A DNA stretch of 64,000 nucleotides from Candidatus Binataceae bacterium. Its GTDB lineage: Bacteria; Desulfobacterota; Binatia; Binatales; Binataceae. Positions within the stretch are counted from its first letter, which is position 1. The number at the start of each line of letters is the position of its first letter. The stretch spans positions 1 to 64,000 of the forward strand of contig DATJMX010000035.1 in NCBI GenBank assembly GCA_035508495.1, in the 5' to 3' direction. Below, piece after piece: positions 23,807 to 33,044 of this stretch. The position numbers were made by a program, and so were the translations under genes. The notes under the pieces are model-generated. The model was not told the origin of the DNA, did no database searches, and saw nothing but the letters and a program-made list of their open reading frames with translations.

Positions 23807-26800
23807 ATGTCTCCTACCGTTTATCCTCACGTCCACGTTCGGCCGCATTCGAACGGCGGACTTTCATCGGGCGCACGTCGCAATCGTTACATCTCGCGGC
23901 AAACGATCTATGAGCCGCGAGGCGTCCAACTCCGCACGGCGCGGCTTTTGCGGGTCGGCGCGACCGCGATCCTGTTATTCGAATGCGTCAATGCTTTGAT
24001 CGCACGCGCCGATCCAGCCGAGTTCGCCGAGACGTCGCAGTTTTTCATCATGGCGATCGCCGGGGGACTGCTTGCGATTCTGATTACGTCGGTCAGGGCT
24101 TGGCGCGGTTACTGGCGACAACTCTCGTTCGCGATCAGCGCCGGGATGATTTTCAACGCGTTCCTCATCTCGCGACGCGTCGGCACCAGCGACCAGGTGC
24201 TCATCACCGCGATGCTTGGGATGTTCGGGACCGCGACACTCGTGCCGTGGGAGCCGGGATGGGAACTCGGTATCACGGTAATTGGGCTGCTGGCGATGCT
24301 CGGCATCACGGTCGGCAACCCGTCACCCGATCCCGACATCGCGCTTCACTGGCTAAGCGTCCTGACGACCGCATTTGTCGCGAATATGGCGGTGCGCGTT
24401 GCCAATAACTTCCGCAGCGCCGAAGACGCGCAGCTCGCTGCCATTCATAGTCATCATCAGCGGCTCGATGAGGAAATTCGAATCCGCGAGCAGCTCGTCG
24501 CCGATCGCGAGCGCGCTCACCAGAAGCTCGCTGAGAACGAGGCCATGCTGCGAACGATCCTGACCGCGATTCCTGATCAGGTTGTGGTCAAGCGCAAGTC
24601 TGATGGGACGCTGGTCGACTTCAACGCGGATTTAAGCCGACCTGGCGTCGATCACGAAGAGTTCATGCGCCTTTGTTCGCGACCCGACGGGGCGTGGGTC
24701 AGCGCTCAGCGTCGCGCCGAGTTCCGCAAGATCGTCGATGAACACGGCATCGTGCGCAACCTCGAATGCGAGTTCTATCGGTTTGATGGAACGATAATGC
24801 CGGCGCTGCTGTCTGCTGCTGCCGTCGACTTCAACGGCGAAACCTACGTGGTCTCGATCGCGCGCGATATTACGGAGCTCAAGGAAACCCAGTGCCGGCT
24901 CGAAGAGCGCGAGCTCACGTTACGCAAGGTGCTGGATGCGAGTTTCGACGGCATCTCGATCGTTCGCCTCTCGGACAGCAAGTTCGTTGACGTGAACCGC
25001 GTGATACTGGAACGGAACAACATCAAGCGTGAGGACATCCTCGATCATACTTCGCAGGAACTCGGATTCTGGCTCGACGACAACTTGCAGGCTGAGTTCC
25101 AGAAACGGCTGATCCGCGACGGTGAGATCCGCGAGCTTGAACATGAGATCCGCACTCGCGACGGATCCGTCATAAACTCGCTGACCTCGGCCGTCATCCT
25201 CGAAATCAATGGCGCGCCCTGCATCGTGTCGTTTGCGCGCGATATCACCGCCGCCAAGAAGGCGCAGCAGGAGCTTGAGGCCACGCGCGAGAAGGCGCTG
25301 GCCGCGTCGCACGCCAAGTCGGAATTCCTTGCCAGTATGTCGCATGAGATCCGCACACCGATGAATGCGATTCTCGGCATGACTGACATGCTCGCGGAAA
25401 CCGAACTCAGCCTGGAGCAGCGCCGCTTCCTCAATTCGGTGATGAGCAACGGCAATGCCCTGCTCGAACTGATCAACGGCATCCTCGATCTCGCCAAGGT
25501 CGAAAGTGGACGCCTGATGCTCGAGAGCGTGGAGTTCAGCCCCGAAGAACTAACCGAGCGAGTGCTCGAAGCGCTCGCGATTCGCGCACACGAGCGAGGC
25601 ATCGAGCTGATAGGACGAATCTCGCCGTCGATTCCTCAAACAGTCGTGGGCGACCCGCTGCGTTTGCAGCAGATTCTGATCAATCTCGTGGGTAACGCGA
25701 TCAAGTTCACACGGCGCGGCGAGGTCGTGGTCAGTGTTGACCTCGATTCTTCATCGGAAGATCCGGGCGCGCTGGCCTTTTCGGTATCCGATACCGGAAT
25801 TGGAATCCCGCCGGAAAAGATCGACTCGATTTTCACGCCGTTCACGCAAGCCGATTCGTCCACTGCGCGCCGCTATGGCGGCACCGGTCTTGGACTAACG
25901 ATCGTTGCGCGCCTGGTCGCGATGATGAATGGCGACGTGAAAGTCACGAGCGAGCCGGGACGCGGGAGCCGGTTCTCTTTCACTGCAAGGTTTGGCTACC
26001 CGGCCAGCAGAATCGTCAATGGGACATCGCCGCGCAAGCTGGAAGGTCTCGCCGTGCTGATTGCCGATTCAAACGTGGCGTCGAGCGCCGCTACCGCTGC
26101 GATTCTGAGCGCGGAAGGCGCGCAGGTCTCCGAGATCGACGGCTCCGGACGCGTGGCAGAGATGATCCAGCGCGCGCGGCTGCTCGGAAATCCTTATGCA
26201 ATCGTTGTTATCGATGGACGGATCGTGCCGGCGGGCGGACTCGAACTGGCGCGGCAGCTCCAGGCGATCGACGGCCCTAAGCCCGCGCTCATCTTGACGC
26301 TCGCGACTGACGACCAGACCTCGAAGATCGCGCGGCTGAAATCGAGCAGACTCGAGAACTACATCACCAAACCGGTAAAGCGTCAGGAGCTGCTCGCAAT
26401 CGTGGATACCGCCCTTAAGCGCGGCGATTCGACCAACGACAAGCATGACGCCAACTCCGGTCGGGGTGTCACTGACAATTCGTTGATAATCGATCGCCCG
26501 CTCAAGATCCTCGTTGCGGACGACTCCGCCGACAACCGGATGCTGGTCGCAGCTTATCTGCGCAAGACGCCGTACCAGGTGGTCGCCGTCGAAGACGGAC
26601 AGCAGGCGTTCAATCGCGCGACCACCGATCATTTCGACCTGGTGCTGATGGATATCCAGATGCCGGTGATCGATGGCTTCACCGCGACTCGCATGATCCG
26701 GCAGTGGGAGTGCGAACATAGCGCGCCGCGCGTGCCGATCGTTGCTCTGACCGCATCGGCGCTGGGCGAGGCTGTGGGCCGCGCGCACGAAGCTGGATGC

Positions 26801-26920
26801 GACATCCACGTCTCCAAACCGGTCAAGAAAGCGACGTTGCTGAAGGCGATTCGCGACGCGGTTGCATTGCAAAAGAAAGCGGCCCCGGAAGGCGCTCAAC
26901 AAGGAGCCTTAGATGGTTGA
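23807..26920 (+). CDS. Membrane hybrid sensor histidine kinase with two PAS and two receiver domains
   Basis: 1037 residues from ATG 23807 (in-frame ATG 23750 and TTG 23741 are alternatives; none has a strong ribosome site). About six membrane spans lie between residues 40 and 190, then a coiled coil, PAS1 (about 245-360), PAS2 (about 365-480), HisKA with SHEIRTPMNAI (His513), an ATPase domain with NLVGNAIKF, DTGIGIP and GGTGLGL, a first receiver at about 745-865 that looks degenerate, and a second intact receiver with MDIQMP (Asp949) and a late KPVKK. No output domain is present, so phosphate is probably passed to the HPt protein encoded next. Confidence 0.88.
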   Translation: MSPTVYPHVHVRPHSNGGLSSGARRNRYISRQTIYEPRGVQLRTARLLRVGATAILLFECVNALIARADPAEFAETSQFFIMAIAGGLLAILITSVRAWRGYWRQLSFAISAGMIFNAFLISRRVGTSDQVLITAMLGMFGTATLVPWEPGWELGITVIGLLAMLGITVGNPSPDPDIALHWLSVLTTAFVANMAVRVANNFRSAEDAQLAAIHSHHQRLDEEIRIREQLVADRERAHQKLAENEAMLRTILTAIPDQVVVKRKSDGTLVDFNADLSRPGVDHEEFMRLCSRPDGAWVSAQRRAEFRKIVDEHGIVRNLECEFYRFDGTIMPALLSAAAVDFNGETYVVSIARDITELKETQCRLEERELTLRKVLDASFDGISIVRLSDSKFVDVNRVILERNNIKREDILDHTSQELGFWLDDNLQAEFQKRLIRDGEIRELEHEIRTRDGSVINSLTSAVILEINGAPCIVSFARDITAAKKAQQELEATREKALAASHAKSEFLASMSHEIRTPMNAILGMTDMLAETELSLEQRRFLNSVMSNGNALLELINGILDLAKVESGRLMLESVEFSPEELTERVLEALAIRAHERGIELIGRISPSIPQTVVGDPLRLQQILINLVGNAIKFTRRGEVVVSVDLDSSSEDPGALAFSVSDTGIGIPPEKIDSIFTPFTQADSSTARRYGGTGLGLTIVARLVAMMNGDVKVTSEPGRGSRFSFTARFGYPASRIVNGTSPRKLEGLAVLIADSNVASSAATAAILSAEGAQVSEIDGSGRVAEMIQRARLLGNPYAIVVIDGRIVPAGGLELARQLQAIDGPKPALILTLATDDQTSKIARLKSSRLENYITKPVKRQELLAIVDTALKRGDSTNDKHDANSGRGVTDNSLIIDRPLKILVADDSADNRMLVAAYLRKTPYQVVAVEDGQQAFNRATTDHFDLVLMDIQMPVIDGFTATRMIRQWECEHSAPRVPIVALTASALGEAVGRAHEAGCDIHVSKPVKKATLLKAIRDAVALQKKAAPEGAQQGALDG

Positions 26921-27227
26921 ACGAATCACGATCGAAGTGGATGAGGACCTTAGCGACCTCGTCCCCGGATTTCTCGCCCGCAAGCGCGGCGAGCTCGAAG
27001 CGATGCGCGACGGGGCCGTGCCACACGACTACGCCGAGATCGGGCGCACCGCCCATCGCATCAAGGGCGAAGGCAGCGCGTACGGCTTCGATCGCATGAG
27101 CGACGTCGGCCGCAAACTGGAGGACGCAGCCAAGGCCGGCGACGATGGCGCGATCACGACGCTCGCTAGCGGTCTGCTCGACTTTCTCGACCACGTGGAG
27201 ATCGTGTTCAGGCCCTGCGAGGAGTGA
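26913..27227 (+). CDS. HPt phosphotransfer protein
   Basis: 104 residues, all helical. The HPt motif AHRIKGEGSAYGF places the phosphorylated His at 48. The gene overlaps the end of the hybrid kinase gene by eight bases, so the pair forms a phosphorelay: kinase, receiver, HPt and then an unlinked response regulator not present in this window. Confidence 0.8.
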   Translation: MVERITIEVDEDLSDLVPGFLARKRGELEAMRDGAVPHDYAEIGRTAHRIKGEGSAYGFDRMSDVGRKLEDAAKAGDDGAITTLASGLLDFLDHVEIVFRPCEE

Positions 27228-27327
27228 TGCGCAAGATTTGAGGCCGCGCCCACCTTCGCATCCCCCCTTTGGCGAATGCGGTTGCGCTCGGGCGAGCCCC
27301 GATGCTACCGATCGGGCGCGGCCTCAG

Positions 27328-28071
27328 ATGTTTGCCTCGTGCCCCCGCCCTTCGCGATTCAAATATGCAATCGCGATCCTGCTCGTTGCGGGATCGATCG
27401 CAGCGGTGCGCGCCGAGGAGATTCCCGATAGCGTCAAGTCGTATGCTGACGCGCTCGCCGCGTTGCAGAAATCCCGCCGCCGCCAATCGATCGAGCCGGT
27501 ATTCGAAGCCGGCTTTCAGACGACCTCACATCTGCAAGCCGTCCTGCCCTCGCTGAGCGAGGCCGATTACCAAAAGGCCCAACGCGAGATGCAGGGCTTC
27601 ATCGTCGTGCGCAAAGCGAACGAGAATTCCGTTGTGCGGCCCAGCGTCGATTACTTCAAGGCGCTTGCGAAGAAGAAAGGCATCAAGGCCGATCGCGCGT
27701 TCTTCGACGTTTACGCGCAGACCGAGCCTGATGGGAACGGGCCCTTCCCGTCCTACATCAAGCAGCGCGACGAAGAGTCGGGTTGCACCAACTTCGCGGG
27801 CAAGAAGATCACCGAGCTCTATCGCGAATGGCTCGCGTTCCGGACCGGGTATCCCGATGCGTACCAGTCAGAAGCGCAGGGCGAGATCGACAGTATCGAG
27901 ACCGAGCTCCAGTCGGGGATCTGCTCGTGCGACGATGCCGATAAAACCGCGGCGGGTTTGCAGAGCTTCGTCGACGCGTACCCCAACGTGCCGATCGCGC
28001 CGAAGATCAAGACGCGGATCGATCAAATCAAGAGCGGCAAATCGGCCTTCCGCTTCAATTGCAAAGGATAG
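27328..28071 (+). CDS. Secreted protein of unknown function
   Basis: 247 residues. A signal peptide (YAIAILLVAGSIAAVRAEE) is followed by a helical, Lys/Glu-rich domain without membrane segments and four Cys (C at about 172 and CSCDD near 215, and one near the end) that could form disulfides. I do not recognise the family. The ATG at 27328 was chosen because it gives a short, normal signal peptide; the open frame extends upstream into the HPt gene. It is 100 bases after the HPt gene and may be a separate unit. Confidence 0.6.
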   Translation: MFASCPRPSRFKYAIAILLVAGSIAAVRAEEIPDSVKSYADALAALQKSRRRQSIEPVFEAGFQTTSHLQAVLPSLSEADYQKAQREMQGFIVVRKANENSVVRPSVDYFKALAKKKGIKADRAFFDVYAQTEPDGNGPFPSYIKQRDEESGCTNFAGKKITELYREWLAFRTGYPDAYQSEAQGEIDSIETELQSGICSCDDADKTAAGLQSFVDAYPNVPIAPKIKTRIDQIKSGKSAFRFNCKG

Positions 28072-28183
28072 CTGGCGTTCGTTACTCCCCGATCTTTCTT
28101 CCGAGGACCTCTTCACGGGAGTTTTTCATGACCAACCGTATCTGCTAAACACCCGCTGTCTGCCTGCTAGAGAGCGTTATACC

Positions 28184-28204
28184 TGACTGAGGAGGAGCCA
28201 GTCA
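28184..28204 (+). promoter_or_regulatory. Hairpin with the ribosome-binding site in its loop
   Basis: TGACTG (28184-28189) pairs with CAGTCA (28199-28204), leaving AGGAGGAGC, a very strong Shine-Dalgarno sequence, in the nine-base loop and taking in the A of the ATG at 28204. Confidence 0.4.
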
Positions 28205-29368
28205 TGAGGTGCTCGTGCAGCGGTCGATTCGGTTCAGGTCTTGTCCTTTTGGCGATTAGCACGGGATTGGCGGCCGCGGCTGCAGGATGTGGCCCACCAA
28301 CGGCCTCCCGGCGCTCAGCGGCGAATTCCTTTACGTCTCCAGCTCAAATTTAGACTCTATCTATGAGCTGTCGATCAACAGCTCGACGGGCTCGCGCTCG
28401 TATGTAAACCAATTTCAAGTTGAATCTCCGCGCGCGATTTGCGGCCCGATCGCAATCCATCCCAGCAACGAGTTTATCTTCGATGGGATGCTTGTCGGAG
28501 CCAACGGCGGCCCTTCGTCCCTTGATAGCCTCGACGTAGGCGATAGCATTTATTCGGGCAAGATCTTTCGGCTCAACAAGCCGGTCTTGGTTGCCGGTGG
28601 CGCTGGCTCAGCGGCTGGAATAGCGCTCGACCCGCCGGGGCGATGCGCATACGTAACTGAAACTCACGGGATAACGCGCTACTCAATCGGACAGCATACT
28701 GGCACCGTGACGGCGCTGGGCGATACAGCGGTCGGCCCGGGTGCAGCATTCGCAATCGCGGTGCAACCAAATGCCGGATCGGTGGTGCTGGTCACCCGCC
28801 GCGATGATCAGCAAGCGTACGAATTCACGACCGGCGGCAATTGCTCTCTTACTGCAAATGGGAATTTGCTGCTCTCCACGCAGTCCTCAGATGCCGAGGA
28901 GGTGGCATTTCATCCTGCGCTAGCGGTTGCATACGTGAGCGACCCGCATCTCGACACCGTATTCGAGATCGGGATTAATCCGCCTCTCACGGTCTCGCTT
29001 CTCGGTGCAGTGACGCCGCCTATTTCGTCGCAGTATTTTTCAGAATCAGCGGCCTGGTGGTTCATCCGCGCGGCCACTTTCTCTATACCGCAGCGGGCCC
29101 ATCCAGCGGCGCAGAGATTTCCGAATTCGCTATCGACGCGAACGGATTGCTGACGTGGGGTTCCGATGTAACGCAGGGCGTTAAAGATGTGTCCTCGCTC
29201 GCCATTGATGCATCGGGAAAATTCCTCTACGCGGCGAATTTCACTGAAGGAACGATTGCGATGTTTACAATCGCTCCTGATACCGGAGCACTTACTCCAA
29301 ATCCACCTGCAGGCAACAACACGATCGGCGTGCCTGGCGGAATCGTCTCGATCGCAACCACCCACTAG
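28204..29368 (+). pseudogene. Frameshifted beta-propeller lipoprotein (lactonase/YncE-like)
   Basis: A strong ribosome site and ATG at 28204 start a lipoprotein signal peptide with lipobox AAAGC. The frame then ends at 28350, but a propeller-like protein continues in a second frame from about 28287 (GEFLYVSSSNLDSIYEL, GIALDPPGRCAYVTE) and again in a third from about 29050 (GHFLYTAAG, DASGKFLYAANF) to a stop at 29366. Two shifts of the same kind are required. Repeated FLYV/AYV strands are typical of seven-bladed lactonase-type propellers. Either the gene is decayed or the assembly has indels. Not counted as a functional gene. Confidence 0.7.
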
Positions 29369-29423
29369 CCGAAGGTCTCGAGCCAGCCCGCCGCACAGGA
29401 CGAACGCCTTGCGATCAAGCCGC

Positions 29424-31010
29424 CTATTGCGCGGCCAGATCGAGGCCGTGCTCGCCGAGAGCGTCGAAGCTGAGGCCGCCGAAGGCCGGCTCTTCCGCGC
29501 CCATCTGCGTGAAGATCGTCGACGCTGACTTGGCGCGATCCACGCCGTCGAGTGCGTGACCGAAGCGGGCGATCACTTCGACTGCCGGGAGCGCTTCGCC
29601 CGGAGGCGGGAAGGCTTCGCGGATGCGCTGCACGCGGCCCTTGAAATTCGTGAAGCTGCCATCAATCTCGGGATACGCGCCGATCGGCCACACCTGGTTG
29701 GCCATCTGGCAAGTCTCGTTGGCGTCGGTCGAAAGCACGAGCAGATAGTCGAGCGCGCCGAAGCGGCGCATGAACTCCGCCTCGCCCATCGCTTTCACCA
29801 GGTCCGCGCGCAGCGTGATCAGCACCTTCAGTTCACCCGATGCGACCGCGTCGGTAAGCGCATCGAGGCCGCTGTCCGGCAATCCGAGCGCTTTCAGCCC
29901 GCGCGTATTGGGATTCTTGTTGGCGCGAATCAACAAGTTGTCGTCGCCACTGGCGCCGGGCGGCGACCATGACAACGTCGCGATCCGGTCGGAGCCGATC
30001 GTATCTCTGATCAGCTTCTTCATCGCGAACGCTTCCTCGTTCGTCGATTGGGCGTCGATCACCGCGCCGATCGCGTTGGCGCCCTTCTCGCTCCCGATAT
30101 TCTTGATAATGCTCGCGGCGCGGCGCACCGCCTCGCCCCAGCTCTCCGCGACGAGCTCGTCTTTCTGTTGCACGAGCGGGACCGTCAACCGCGTCTCTTG
30201 CTGGAGGCTCGGAAAGCCGTGGCGGCCTTCATCGCACATCCAGTAGTTATTCACGTCGGGGTTGTAGCGGGGCTTGTAACGGTAGATGCGGCCGCGATGA
30301 TGATGGATGTCGATCGAGCATCCGCGCTCGCATCCGCCGCATACCGAGGGCGCGCGATGGAGGTACCACACGCGCATCCGGAAGCGAAAATCCTTCTCAG
30401 TGAGCGCGCCAACCGGGCAGATATCGACCACATTGCCGGCGTACTTGTTGTTGACCGGCTGCCCCGGATTGATCTCGATACGGTTGTGATCGCCGCGCTC
30501 GAAGATCGCAAGCTCGCTTGTCTTGGTAATCTCATCGAAGAACCGCGTGCATCGCGCACACAGAATACATCGTTCCTGGTCGAGCATGACGTCGGAGCCG
30601 ATGTCGATCGCCTTGCCCTTGTGCACTTTCTTTTCCAGCGGAAAGCGCGAGGCCTGCCGATCGTAGTCCATGTAATAGTCTTGCAGCTTGCACTCGCCCG
30701 CCTGATCGCAGACCGGGCAATCGATCGGATGATTTATGAGCAGGAACTCGAGCACGGCCTTCTGCGCGGTCTGGGCCTTGGCGCTCTTGGTCTGCACAAC
30801 CATTCCTTCGGCCGCGCGTGTGTTGCAGGCGATCTGCAGCTTCGGCGCCTTCTCGACATCGACCAGGCACATACGGCAGTTGCCGGGAATCGAAAGCCCG
30901 GGATGATAGCAGTAGTGCGGAATCTCAATTCCGGCTTTCTCAGCGGCCTGAATAAGGTTCAGGCCGTCCGCGACTTCAACTTCCTTACCGTCAATCGTGA
31001 GCTTGGGCAT
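29424..31010 (-). CDS. nuoG: NADH-quinone oxidoreductase subunit G
   Basis: 528 residues, shorter than the 700-900 common for NuoG, with a brief C-terminal molybdopterin-like region. The N-terminal [2Fe-2S] ferredoxin domain has CYHPGLSIPGNCRMC; the His/Cys cluster site is CPVCDQAGECKLQD; two [4Fe-4S] sites follow (CILCARC, CPVGALT) and a further CGGCERGC. It carries electrons from FMN in NuoF towards NuoB. The start lies 16 bases after the nuoF stop. Confidence 0.92.
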   Translation of the reverse strand: MPKLTIDGKEVEVADGLNLIQAAEKAGIEIPHYCYHPGLSIPGNCRMCLVDVEKAPKLQIACNTRAAEGMVVQTKSAKAQTAQKAVLEFLLINHPIDCPVCDQAGECKLQDYYMDYDRQASRFPLEKKVHKGKAIDIGSDVMLDQERCILCARCTRFFDEITKTSELAIFERGDHNRIEINPGQPVNNKYAGNVVDICPVGALTEKDFRFRMRVWYLHRAPSVCGGCERGCSIDIHHHRGRIYRYKPRYNPDVNNYWMCDEGRHGFPSLQQETRLTVPLVQQKDELVAESWGEAVRRAASIIKNIGSEKGANAIGAVIDAQSTNEEAFAMKKLIRDTIGSDRIATLSWSPPGASGDDNLLIRANKNPNTRGLKALGLPDSGLDALTDAVASGELKVLITLRADLVKAMGEAEFMRRFGALDYLLVLSTDANETCQMANQVWPIGAYPEIDGSFTNFKGRVQRIREAFPPPGEALPAVEVIARFGHALDGVDRAKSASTIFTQMGAEEPAFGGLSFDALGEHGLDLAAQ

Positions 31011-31026
31011 CGCTGACTCTCGCCGG

Positions 31027-32319
31027 CTAGGCCGCCTGCGCCTTGCCTTCCGGGGACTTGAACGGGCATCGGCCCAGCTTGATGTGTTCTTCGAACTCGC
31101 TCCGGAACTTGGTGACGTAGCTCTTCACCGGCATCGCGATACTGTCGGCGAGCACGCATATCGTGTTGCCGACCATGTTGTCCGAGATGTTGCACAGGAG
31201 GTCGAGCTGTTCGATCTTGCCGTGCCCGGCTTCCATCTCGGTCATGATTTTTTCGATCCAGCCCGTGCCTTCGCGGCATGGTGTGCACTGTCCGCACGAT
31301 TCGTGATGATAGAAGTGCGCAGTCGCGCGCAGCATATCGACCATGCACGTGTCTTCGTGCATCACGATTACGACGCCAGAGCCCATCGCCGAGCCGATCG
31401 CGCGCATCGAATCGAAATCGAACAGCGCCCGCTCAGCTTCTTCTTTGTTGAGGACGGGGAACGACGATCCGCCAGGAACCACACCCTTCAGCATCTTGCC
31501 GCCCAGCATCCCCCCGCCGATGTCGTAGATCATGTCCTTGATCGGCGTGCCCATGACGAGTTCATAGAGCCCGGGTTTGTTTATATGGCCTGACAGGCAG
31601 ACGAGTTTCGTGCCGGGACTCTTTTCGGGACCGATTGCTTTGTACCAGTCGGCGCCGCGATTGATGATATGCGGGACGTTCGCCAGCGTCTCGACGTTGT
31701 TGACGACGGTTGGACATCCAAACGCGCCGACGATCGCAGGAAACGGCGGGCGGTTGCGCGGATAGCCGCGCTTACCCTCGAGCGATTCGAGCAGCGCGCT
31801 CTCCTCGCCGCATACGTATGCGCCCGCGCCCTTGTGCGTCCAGATGTCGACGTCGTAGCCGGAGCCCATCACGTTCTTGCCGACGTAGCCGTTGGCGCGC
31901 GCGTCGGCGAGCGCCGCATCCATGCTCTTTTTCTGCTGTGTGAACTCGCCGCGCATGTAAACGTACGCGGTATGCGAGCCGACTGCGCGGCACGCGATCA
32001 GGATTCCTTCGATCACGCCGTGCGGGTCGTTTTCGAACTGATAACGATTCGCGAACGTGCCCGGCTCGCTCTCATCACCGTTGACGCAAACGTAAACCGG
32101 CTTCTTCGAATCCTTGGGGATGAAGCTCCACTTGGTGCCAGTCGGAAACGCCGCGCCGCCGCGTCCGCGCAGGTTCGAGTTCTTGACCTCGTTGATAATG
32201 TCGTCCTGCGTCATGTCGAAGAATGCCTTGCGCGAGGCCTGGTAGCCGTTGTTCGCGAGGTAAACGTCGAGCTTGCGCAGATCAGGGATATCCAGCCAGC
32301 GGGTCAGTATCCGTACCAT
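31027..32319 (-). CDS. nuoF: NADH-quinone oxidoreductase subunit F
   Basis: 430 residues, the usual length. NADH and FMN sites are visible as GRGGAAFPTGTKW and NGDESEPGTF, and the [4Fe-4S] site as ESCGQCTPCREG plus a later Cys. NuoF oxidises NADH and normally works with NuoE, which is not found in this window. It sits between nuoB (24 bases upstream) and nuoG in an operon-like row. Confidence 0.94.
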   Translation of the reverse strand: MVRILTRWLDIPDLRKLDVYLANNGYQASRKAFFDMTQDDIINEVKNSNLRGRGGAAFPTGTKWSFIPKDSKKPVYVCVNGDESEPGTFANRYQFENDPHGVIEGILIACRAVGSHTAYVYMRGEFTQQKKSMDAALADARANGYVGKNVMGSGYDVDIWTHKGAGAYVCGEESALLESLEGKRGYPRNRPPFPAIVGAFGCPTVVNNVETLANVPHIINRGADWYKAIGPEKSPGTKLVCLSGHINKPGLYELVMGTPIKDMIYDIGGGMLGGKMLKGVVPGGSSFPVLNKEEAERALFDFDSMRAIGSAMGSGVVIVMHEDTCMVDMLRATAHFYHHESCGQCTPCREGTGWIEKIMTEMEAGHGKIEQLDLLCNISDNMVGNTICVLADSIAMPVKSYVTKFRSEFEEHIKLGRCPFKSPEGKAQAA

Positions 32320-32343
32320 CTGAATTTGATTCCCGAGCGAGCG

Positions 32344-32880
32344 TCAGGCCGCTTCGTGTTTGGGTCCGAGTCCGAGCAGCTTCTGCTTCTGACCCTGGAT
32401 TTTTCGCTGCAACGCCATCAGCGCGTCGAGCACGGCCTCGGGCCGCGGCGGGCATCCGGGGACATAAACGTCAACCGGCACGATTCGGTCGATACCCGGC
32501 AGCGTTGCGTAGTTGTCGTAGAATCCGCCGGTCGATGCGCACGCACCAAACGCCATCGTCCATTTCGGCTCGGCCATCTGATCGTAAACGCGCTTCAGGA
32601 TCGGTCCCTGGCGCACCGTTACCGTGCCGATAACCATCAGCAAATCGGCCTGACGCGGAGTGAACCGCGGCAGGAGCGCGCCGAACCGATCGATATCGTA
32701 GGGCGTCATCGAGAGCGACATGTATTCCATTGCACAGCACGCCGTCGCGAACGGATACGGGAAAATCGAGAACTTGCGGGCCCACGCCACGGCCTTGTCG
32801 AGGCGGGTTAAAACGGCGGTATCGCCGAGCAGAATTTCTTCGCCCTTGGAAAGCGCCTGAGCCTCTTTTGCTTCAGCCAT
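32344..32880 (-). CDS. nuoB: NADH-quinone oxidoreductase subunit B
   Basis: 178 residues. The N2 cluster ligands are the tandem Cys pair in ATACCAMEYM, plus GACASTGG and PGCPPRPE; RQADLLMVIGTV is typical. NuoB hands electrons to quinone at the membrane interface. The ATG at 32880 starts the row nuoB-nuoF-nuoG. The 164 bases upstream (32881-33044) hold no gene. Confidence 0.92.
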   Translation of the reverse strand: MAEAKEAQALSKGEEILLGDTAVLTRLDKAVAWARKFSIFPYPFATACCAMEYMSLSMTPYDIDRFGALLPRFTPRQADLLMVIGTVTVRQGPILKRVYDQMAEPKWTMAFGACASTGGFYDNYATLPGIDRIVPVDVYVPGCPPRPEAVLDALMALQRKIQGQKQKLLGLGPKHEAA

Positions 32881-33044
32881 TGATGCCCTGCCCTCGCACG
32901 ATTCGGTCGAACGACTTCTAGGCCGAGCGTATCAAGCGCGGACCGAATGGGTCAATGAACCTAATGAAAGCGGCCTTCCAGATGAAGCAAAACTTGCGCT
33001 TCGATTGCGCGCGATAAGGGTGCGTCCGCGCTATGCGGCTGAGC

